Below, in pieces: positions 35,010 to 45,800 of a stretch of 60,000 nt of DNA. The stretch is from Nematostella vectensis (taxonomy: Eukaryota; Cnidaria; Anthozoa; Actiniaria; Edwardsiidae): assembly GCF_932526225.1 (NCBI RefSeq), contig NC_064038.1, positions 9,177,070-9,237,069 of the forward strand. The letters run 5' to 3'. Every line of letters begins with the position of its first letter. The stretch's first letter is position 1. Made by a program: the position numbers and the translations under genes. The notes under the pieces were generated by a model. That model saw only the letters and a list, made by a program, of their open reading frames with translations, ran no database searches and was not told where the DNA came from.

Positions 35010-38000
35010 ATGCCTATGGCTTCGCCGAAAATTTACGGCCTTCGCTCACCACAGGTAATTCATTACCTAGACAATACAGGTAGATATTTAAAGCCTCTAA
35101 GATATTTGCGCATTTGTTTAGGAATTACAAAATAGGTCGCAATCTGCAAGCAGAGATCCCGGCCTGAAGATTCTTCGTGTAAAAGTTGTAGCAGGCATTG
35201 ATCTGGCGAAGAAGGATATTTTCGGTCTTAGGTAGGTATTATTATGTTAAAAGTGGACGTGTTAAGCTGTGCGTGGGATTTTCAAGGATTTAATGTGGTG
35301 ATTTTTTAATGCTTTTGCCTTGAAGTGAGCTGCCATATTGTGCAATTTGAAGACTTGTTTTGTTCTACGTATAAGATCGAACTCCGTCACAACCAAAAAT
35401 AGAACAGCTTGGACTTCAAACACCAAAATCAAAACTTTTTTTCCTCTAAAGTTCTAATAGAGGGTATTGAAATAGACCTATACCTCGATTTCGATTAATT
35501 GATCTCTATGTAGATTTCAAAATGCATCCTTCCTTTTTTAATTTTTCATAGTTGTGGTTTTTGAAGGAATCTGCCATCTCTGTTATCATCATTTCCGTAC
35601 TATTTTGTTTTGACCTTTCCATGACGCGTTGTTGAGTTACCATCTCGATGATATTGTCAACTCGGCTTAGTTGAGTTGAAATTAGCAGAGTTTTCCGATG
35701 TATGATTGCTGTTTTATTAGCCTGACAGTTTTATTACCATACGATAATAATTGTCATCCTATTAAAACAATGCACCGGGGAAGTGTTGAATTACATAACA
35801 GATGTTAATACTATTCTTGTATGTCTGTAATATGTCACTGTTATGTTTGATATTGTACCTTTATTTACATTTAAGCTTATTGGCTACATACAGTACCTAC
35901 AAATACATACAAATTTTGTGAATTCCATGCTACAGGCCCCTTCCCTTGTCAAGGTTCCATATATCTGCTGAGAAATATATCCTTTTTGATTTGGAATCCT
36001 CAATAACTAACTGGTCCTGGTCCCACAGTTTTGAATATTTCAATTTTTGAGACCATATTAAAATTTGACTATTATTTTGTGTAAAAAGTTTGTAGGAGTG
36101 TCAGTTGTTAGTATACGTTTGAGTGTGAGCAGGGTATCACAGCTTAGTCTTTCTTTGGCAAATCTTCTCTTTTTTTTCTTAGTAGTTTTCTTGCATTTCC
36201 CATTTCTGGCTTTAAATTATTTAAGTATTCAGATCCATGTCCATGCATAACACAAACCTCGACATAGAAAATAGAAAATCTCATAAACTTATAATGTTTA
36301 ATTTTGAATTTTAGTGATCCTTATTGTAAAATAAGACTGTTTAGAGGAGATCGGACTGCAGGAGAGATTGATTCTATTACCACGGAAACCATAAAGAAGG
36401 TGAGATTATTCACTTTTTGATTTCAAATAGAATAAAAAAAGCCTGTCAACTTGTTCACTTCTTTTACTATGGAGCTGGGTAAATGTCTCCTTTTGGTTTT
36501 CTTAAAACTAAACCCATGTGATGTTTAAGGAAGTATTAAGGTTGGTTGAATGCAAGCACAAGAGAAATCACATACGCAAGCACAACACAAGTTAGAATCA
36601 ATCAAATACAAGTGCAAGTAAAAGAAAATCAAGCAGGTTGCATTCTCTTGTGCTTCAGTTCCAGTGAGAATCAGAAAATCTTTTGCATTGCGCTTGCACT
36701 TACTTCCTACTGAGAACAAACCTTTTGTTTCTTTTTTTTTTTGCACTGCTTGTGTTTAGTTGAGCTCAATTTATTATTTACTTGTCATTCTTTATTTCAT
36801 GGTTATTATTTGATTTTACACATTGGGCTTAACTCCTATTCACACATTGTCAGTTTTCATTACAAAAATATATGGTTATCGTTTCGATTTCATAACCTTA
36901 TTCTTATCCATTTCGTTATCTTTAAAAATACCATCTGCATCTGTTCTGTATCTCTTACCTTTTCAGACATTGACACCAAAATGGAATGAGGAATTTCTCT
37001 TTAGGGTAAGTTTCCATGACCTGATAAATTACTGATGTAGTTATCCTAAAATAATCATAATAAACTAAAATCTGCTCATTTATGTACAAAAAAAATCTTT
37101 TTTTTATTTCAATACAGGGGCCCTATTTATAAGATTTCAGTGTAAGATCCTAAAGAATCAACAGAATAGAATAATTTTCATCAATGGGCATAAAAAATCT
37201 AGTAGCAGGATATTTTTTAGTCTACAGCAATTAGTAATGATATCTGTTGTACCATTGAACATCTTTATTGGAAGCTGTTAAATTGGTTTTGAATTCTCTG
37301 AAGACGCTGGTTTTCTGAATTACTTTCCATGTCAATTTCGACTTACATGCCTGTATGACTTTTCGAAAACATTGCAAAATTTATATCACATTGGTGTAAA
37401 TAATATTGATTTAATTTTAAAACTATATCCAAAGCTATACCCTAAAACTTTGTAAATGTAAAATCATGCAAATTATAGTGGTACACGTTTTTGGGAAGTG
37501 AGCTGCTCACCGTAGTTATATATTGTTGGAGATTGTCTAAAGCCTTGAAGTATGCAATTATATCCCAACACTTGTCCATACTTTTTGTTGTGGTACTGGT
37601 ATTGCACATTAACACTTGATAATTGAATATTGACTTTGTTGTTTATTGCTAACATGTCTTATTTTGCCTTTTTCTGTCGCAGGTGAATCCTATTGATAAC
37701 AGACTGCTTTTTGAAGTATTTGACGAGAATAGGCTAGTAAGTATATATCTTAGATGCTGACATGCATATTAGCATCGGGTAGCACTTTCAAAACAAACTT
37801 GAAAAGTTTGCAAACAAAACAAAATCATTTTGTCAGATTAATTTTTTTGCCCGCACTTATGGGAAAGACACTGCAAGTGCCAAACCATTGCTAAACTTAC
37901 TAGATATTCTGACTGTAGATAATGTTTTCAAATTACATGCCCTAAAATTCATACACTCGTGGCACAAAAGTCTTCTTCCTGATATTTTTTATTACACTTT

Positions 38001-39823
38001 TCAATATGCCAGCAGCTTACATAGTTACAACACTAGATACGCAGCAAATCAAAATCTATACAAACCCAAAATACGAACAAATATAGGTAAGCAATCAATT
38101 TCTTTTGTCGGTTCTGATATTTGGAGAGATCTTCCATTTTCTCTCAAGGACTCAGGCACCTTTTCTTTTCCAAAACTTGCCAAACATCATCTACTGTCTG
38201 TGCAATGTCAATCTAGCCTATAAACTTTGTAAATATCATTTTTTTTCTCTAATAATTTCCATAGTAACTTGATAATAAGATTAGCTTCCTTCCTAGGGTG
38301 GGTGGGGATTGGTTGAGGGGGGGGGGGGCAGTAATTTATTATTTTTTTTTCTCTCTCTTTTTTCTGCTCAAAACTAACTTTTTATGGATAAGGGAAGCAA
38401 ACTCGATAACTGACTAGTTTATTTAGCTTCCCTGCTCGAACTTGTTCTCATTTATTTTACTTGTAACAAATTATAGATCTCTATCCTTTAGTATATACCT
38501 ATGTAAAGAAACAGAATTATGAGCAAAATAAAGGTGATGACGATGACATGCAGTTAACAGTATGTGCTCACTTATTTATGTGCATAACAATTTTTTTTCT
38601 TTTCAGACAAGAGATGATTTTCTTGGTGAAGTTGAGATTCCATCACTTGGAAGCTACCCAGTAAGTAGTTATCTTGCAGTGATGTAACAACAATTACCCC
38701 TCCCCTGTGGTCTAATTTTGCGCCTTCCATATTTACAAGCCCTCCCCCTTGTGTTGATGATATGCTCCTCCTGCCTCATGCCTCATAGTATAAACTTGAC
38801 TGGGTATCTACGTATAAACACAGAGAGCGCGTCGCAAAACAAGGCTAAATTCGACCAAATCAGAGGGGAGTTTCGTTGTTTGTCATCTCTAAATCAACTT
38901 ACCAAACAACCTCTGTGCCCAACGCCCTTCCTTTTTTGCTTATGGTCTAACACCACCACCCCCTATTTGAATATGGTCTAACACCACTACCCCCTATTTG
39001 AATATGGTCTAACACCACCACCCCCTATTTGAATATGGTCTAACACCACCACCCCCTATTTGAATATGGTCTAACACCACTACCCTCCCTCTTTCATTTG
39101 CTGATCCTCAAATGTTGATGATCCAATCTCTTTGCTGATTGGCTTATCCCCCCTATTTAATGTTTGGTGGAACCCCTTGCTCCTCATTTGCTGATGATTC
39201 AGGTAATCCCCCTCATTTTCTGATGGTACATGTGATGTGTGTTCATAGACTGAGAGACGGAATGTGAGAATACTTGATAAAGACTACAGGCTTAGAAAGA
39301 GGAGGTACAGTCTAAATATTCTATTTATGAATAATTTTATATAGCTACTGTACTGAGCTAAGAAAAAGTGTCAAGGCTATGGGTTTGTGCAGGGTTCAAA
39401 AAAGCGGCCGTCTGCCGGCGATAGCCAGCTGTTTTCTGGTCTTTGCTGGCTCTTTTTTTTATTGAAACCCCTTCTCATATATTTTTAGTATGCAGGCTTT
39501 TTTCTCCACCAAAATCCACAAAGCCGTCAAAATCTAGAAGATTTAAAAAATATATTTTGAACCCTGTTGTGATAACTGTGAAGTTAAGTAAGTTATGAAA
39601 AAAGAAACCTCAAACCAGTCCACTCCTCATTTTTCTCTGCATCCTTTCTTTAGCCAAAGGTTTTTCTTTCCCACAATGTATTCAAGGCAAAAGTTCAAAT
39701 TCCGAAACCATTTAAGGATCCTTGCTGGTGTATTTTTTAGTGAGAGATCACGAGTCAAGGGCCATCTAAGGCTGCGGTTGTCGTTTCTGCCAGAAGAGCC
39801 ACCTCAACAAACAACCACTGGAG
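35010..39823 (+). CDS. Gene 2 exons 1-8: N-terminus and C2 domain
   Basis: The C2 domain reads [72 protein letters not shown] and [20 protein letters not shown]. These are near-exact NEDD4-family signatures. The aspartates of the two calcium-binding loops (KKDIFGLSDPY and FDENRLTRDD) are kept, so calcium-dependent lipid binding is likely. The start is a short 45-nt exon whose 15 codons open the protein directly before the C2 linker. A GC donor ends the exon at 39823. Confidence 0.92.
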
Positions 39824-42800
39824 GCAAGTAGTAATGAAACTAATTGGCAGTATAGCAGTATAATTGATTAATCACATGGTTAGTTATCGGGGGACCAGTT
39901 TGTTGCAAAATTATATGTTGGATAAAATGACACAATTGCATTAAAAAGGGGTATGACATGAGGATGAAATTACATTACCTCACCTTTCTTCAACTTGAGT
40001 TGCTTTGCATCAACCTCCCCTCCTTCTCTTTGACTTGTATCACTTATGATGAATCTCAAGGAATTTGCGTAACGATCGCCGCAAAGTACTGTTGCCCCAT
40101 ATTAGTTGAGTATGATCGCCCAACTCAGAGAATGTCTTTTAAAGCAAGAAATTCATGCAGAAGCAAATATTCTCGTCCACAGTAGTTATGTATTACATGG
40201 TTCCATCTGAGTGGGCGATCGTACTCCACTATGATGGGGCGACGGTACCTTGGGGAGATCGTTCCTAATACCATCTCAAGGCTACAAGCTGGTGGAGCCT
40301 AAGAAGTATGTATGTACTTCTTGACACCCAAACCAGCTGTAGAAGTCAGACTATAGACCATTTTCACAATGTTGCGCATGCATCCAAAATGCCACAGAAT
40401 TGTGGGCCGCAGCTGATCTAAAATGGCATTCAAAGTTAAGTTAACAGATGAAGCTATAGAAAATGCTGCCAAAGTGCTTCTGTTTTGAAGTCATATTCCC
40501 CTTTGTTTGCATTTTGGATGAGGTGTGGCCTGCCAGCTTCTGCCATTTTGGATGCGTATGTGCAACATTCTGAAAATGGTATATTAGCACTTTCCTCACA
40601 TCAGTGTGTGTTTATTATAGAGGACTTTGTGATGGTAGATGCAGCTTCAGCTATACCATCCTCAGCCACAGCATCCAGTTCTCAAGCAGCCCAACCAACT
40701 CGACAGACTCAGCCCATAGACATAGCGTCGAGAGTCCAGCCATCTGCTCCCACGCCTGAGGGCACACCAGTTCTGGTACAGGTAGGATGTAACTAGTGAC
40801 TAAAGATGTTGTATTTCCAGTAGCGTTGCTTGGGGTTGCATGTACCCCTGGGCCGTTTGACGTTTGGTTATTCATATTCTCAAGTCACCAGATTTTACTC
40901 TTCTTCACACAATATCTAAACCTGCACAACCCTAAAGTAAATCCTGCCTGTTACAGTAGTTCACCTCTGGTAAAGGGCCAGTTGACTTGGTCCAGAGTGT
41001 CAACCGTTAGTAGAGTGATGTGTCATACTCCATTATTCACCTCTTGCAGTCTTTGCCTGATGTAGAAGAGCCCTCAGCTTCTGCTAGAAGCTCAGCAGAG
41101 CAGCCACCTCCACTTCCAGAAGGCTGGGAAGAGCGACAGGATGCTAATGGAAGAACCTTCTATATCGACCACACAACAAGGACCACCACTTGGGTTCGAC
41201 CGTCAAGGTAAAAACCTTCATCAATGGGAATACCTTCTATCTTGACCATAAGACATTGACCACCCCTATGGGATCCGACCATTAAGGTAAGAGATTTCAT
41301 CAATGGAAGAACCTTTCCTTATCGACCACACAACAAGGACCACCACTTGTGTTTGACCGTCAAGGTAACAACCTTCATCAATGGAAGACCTCAGGTGGTT
41401 CTCATTAAGTTATAGAGTAGGCAGTTGGGATTGATAAGTATTGGATGAAATTTTATTTTATTAGTTTATTAGTTTTATTATTTATTAGTTTATTAGTTTT
41501 ATTATTTTATTAGTTGATTTAAGTTCAAAACTTAAATCAACTTTTTTTTTAAAGTAGCCAGTGCTAAGTGGAAAATAGCTGGCAGTTCTGCTGGCTGCCA
41601 GGGCCTTATGAACTACCTGGACCTTATTTATCGATTCACTGCATAGGAATGCCTTGCATACTTGCATTGCAAGTTGAATGTGATTCCTCTTTTTAGGGCT
41701 TAAACTTTTGTGCTCTCTGAAATCTAGCGAACTATAAGATCCAGGAAACCTAAGAAAACTTTTTGTCAGTACAGGCTTAAAGCCGCATTGTCACCAGTTC
41801 ACTTCCGAAGGTCCGACGGAAACCTCAACCGTTAAAAGACAAAAGAATCTATTAAAATCCGAGATATTTAACAGGCCATCCGCTCTAAATTATCAATCAC
41901 ATCCTCAAAGAAACTTCCAATAGACACACTGCTTTCAATATTTTGAAATATTTTTCGCGTTTTCCGTTAGAAATCAACAGATATTGTTACGTAATCGACC
42001 GGAAGTAAACTGGTGACAATGCGGCTTTAAACTCTCAAACAAGGGTCATGTCAGCTTGTGTGTAACAGACTCTGAACCCCTCATAGAAATGTGGGCCGGA
42101 GTTTCCGTCCCTCCACTAACCTGTATTGAGAAATGTAAAAATGCCAGCTCGTGGGAATGTCTTCTATGACAGTGTCACTCACACTAATAAATGTAAATAC
42201 ACGGAGCAGTGCTTTACAAATATCTTTTTTTTATTTTCAGTGAATCCACATACCAGAGGGAACTTCAACGGGAGGAAAGCGGGAGAGCGAGGAGCTTTCA
42301 GATAAGACGTCACCTGAGTGTGGACGAAGCTGATGATAGTCAGAGGTCATCAACAGGAGATATGGAAATCTCTGAGGTATGTACGTCTGCTTGTTGGTTA
42401 ACCACTCCTCTTTGATAACATTGGAGTTGAGAGTGAAAAACATAGACGCACATGCGGACACGCTAAAGACACATTTGCATACGCACATGCAGACATGCTA
42501 CAGACATGCATGTAGACACGCTACAGACACGCTACAGACACCACACAGACACGCTACAGTCACGCATGCAGATACGCTACAGACACGCATGCAGTCACGC
42601 ATGCAGACACGCTACAGACACGCATGCAGTCACACATGCAGACACATTACAGACACGCTACAAACGCGCATGCAGATACGCATGCACACACGCTACAGAC
42701 ACGCATGCAGACGCACATGCAGATACGCATGCTGGCACGCTACAGACACGCATGCAGACACGCATGCAGACACACAGGCAGACACACATGCAGACACGCT

Positions 42801-45800
42801 ACAAACACGCATGCAGACACGCTACAGACACGCATGCAGACACGCTACATACACGCATGCACACACGCTACAGACACTCGTGCAGACGCACATGCGGACA
42901 CGCTACAGATACAGATGCACGCATGCAGATGCACATTGAGACACGCACGCAGACACGCTACGGTTAACCACTCCTCTTTGATAGCATTGGAGTTGAGAGT
43001 GAAAAACAGCTCATAACATCGAACTCTTGGGGTAGTGATGTTGTTTTAGATATAGGTATCAAATCAATACTCCAAATAGGAAAATATAGCAAGCTGCACA
43101 ATCTTGTCATCTGTTGTCAATTCTCGTACTGCATCTACCGTGTGTAGTGTTCTTTTCATAAATACGCGATGGATGCTAGGATAATATAAAAATAAGACAC
43201 CCACCAGTTTAATCTACAAGTGCTACATATGAAAACTGATGTGTTTACTTGGTTTTATAGAGTGACCAAGTAGACGCATGTTTGTGCAATCTCATGAAGA
43301 CATGCATAGACACGCTACAGACACGCATGTAGACACGATACAAACACGCATGCAGACGCACATGCAGACATGCTACAGACATGCATGTAGACACGCTACA
43401 AACAAACATGCAGACACGCATGCAGACGCACATGCAGACACATTACAGACACGCATGCAGACACGCTTAAAACACGCATGCAGACGCACATGCGGACACG
43501 CTACAGACACGCATGTAGACGCACATGCAGATACTCATGCAGACACATGCAGATACGCAGGCAGACACGTCACAGACACGCATGCAGACACGCAGGCAGA
43601 CACGCATGCAGACACACAGGCAGACACGCATGCAGACACGCACGCAGACACGCTACAGACACGCATGCAGACACGCTACAGACACGCATGCAGACACGCT
43701 GCAGACACTCGTGCAGACGCACATGCGGACATGCTAGAGGCACGCATGCAGACGCACATGGAGACACGCACGCAGACACGCTACGGTTAACCACTCCTCT
43801 TTGATAACATTGGAGTTGAGAGTGAAAAACAGCTCATAACATCGAACTCTTGGGGTAGTGATGTTGTTTTAGATATAGGTATCAAATCAATACTCCAAAT
43901 AGGAAAATATAGCAAGCTGCACAACCTTGTCATCTGTTGTCAACTCCCGTACTGCATCTACTGTGTGTAGTGTTCTTTTCATAAATACGCAATGAATGTA
44001 AGGATAATATAAAAATAAGACACCCACCAGTTTAATCTACAAGTACTACATATGAAAACTGATGTGTTTACTTGGTTTTATAAAGTGACCAAGTAGACGC
44101 ATGTTTGTGCAATCTCATGAAGACACGCATAGACACGCTACAGACATGCACGCAGACACGCTACAGACACGCATGCAGACACGCTACAGACACCACACAG
44201 ACGCAAATACAGACATGCTACAGACACCACACAGACGCACATGCAGGCACGCTACAGACACGCATGTATACGCACATGCAGACACTCATGTAGACGCACA
44301 TGCAGTCACTCATGTAGACGCACATGCAGACACGCATGTAGACGCACATGCAGACACGCATGCAGTCACGCTACAGACACGCATGCAGATACGCTACAGA
44401 CACTAATGCAGACACACTACAGTCACGCATGCAGACGCACATGCGGACACGCTACAGACACGCATGTAGACGCACATGCGGACACGCTACAGACACGCAT
44501 GTAGACACGATACAAACACGCATGCAGACGCACATGCAGACACGCTACATACATGCATGTAGACACGATACAAACACGCATGCAGACGCACATGCGGACA
44601 CGCTACATACATGCATGTAGACACGATACAATCACGCATGCAGACGCACATGCAGACATGCTACAGACACGCATGTAGACACGATACAAACACGCATGCA
44701 GACGCACATGCTGACACGCATGTAGACACGATACAAACACGCATGCAGACGCACATGCAGACATGCTACAGACATGCATGTAGACACGCTACAAACAAAC
44801 ATGCAGACACGCATGCAGACGCACATGCAGACACATTACAGACACACATGCAGACACGCTTCAAACACGCATGCAGACGCACATGCGGACACTCTACAGA
44901 CACGCATGTAGACGCACATGCAGACACGCATGCAGACACATGCAGATACGCAGGCAGACACGTCACAGACACGCAGGCAGACACGCATGCAGACACACAG
45001 GCAGACACGCATGCAGACACGCACGCAGACACGCTACAGACACGCATGCAGACACGCTACAGACACGCATGCAGACACGCTGCAGACACTCGTGCAGACG
45101 CACATGCGGACATGCTAGAGGCACGCATGCAGACGCACATGGAGACACGCACGCAGACACGCTACGGTTAACCACTCCTCTTTGATAACATTGGAGTTGA
45201 GAGTGAAAAACAGCTCATAACATCGAACTCTTGGGGTAGTGATGTTGTTTTAGATATAGGTATCAAATCAATACTCCAAATAGGAAAATATAGCAAGCTG
45301 CACAACCTTGTCATCTGTTGTCAACTCTCGTACTGCATCTACTGTGTGTAGTGTTCTTTTCATAAATACGCGATGAATGTAAGGATAATATAAAAATAAG
45401 ACACCCACCAGTTTAATCTACAAGTACTACATATGAAAACTGATGTGTTAACTTGGTTTTATAAAGTGACCAAGTAGACGCATGTTTGTGCAATCTCATG
45501 AAGACACGCATAGACACGCTACAGACATGCACGCAGACATGCTACAGACACGATACAGACGCACATGCAGGCACGCTACAGACACGCTACAGTCACGCAT
45601 GCAGACGCACATGCAGTCACGCATGCAGACACGCACGCAGGCACGCTACAGACACGCACGCAGGCACGCTACAGACACGCATGTAGACGCACATGCAGAC
45701 ACGCATGCAGACACGCATGCAGTCACGCACGCAGGCACGCTACAGACACGCACGCAGGCACGCTACAGACACGCATGTAGACGCACATGCAGACACGCAT

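Noticed and set aside
40485-40620. Start codon at 40485 for a separate short protein
   Set aside because: The frame merely runs through a MITE and an intron end into exon 9 of gene 2, whose acceptor at 40620 is clear.
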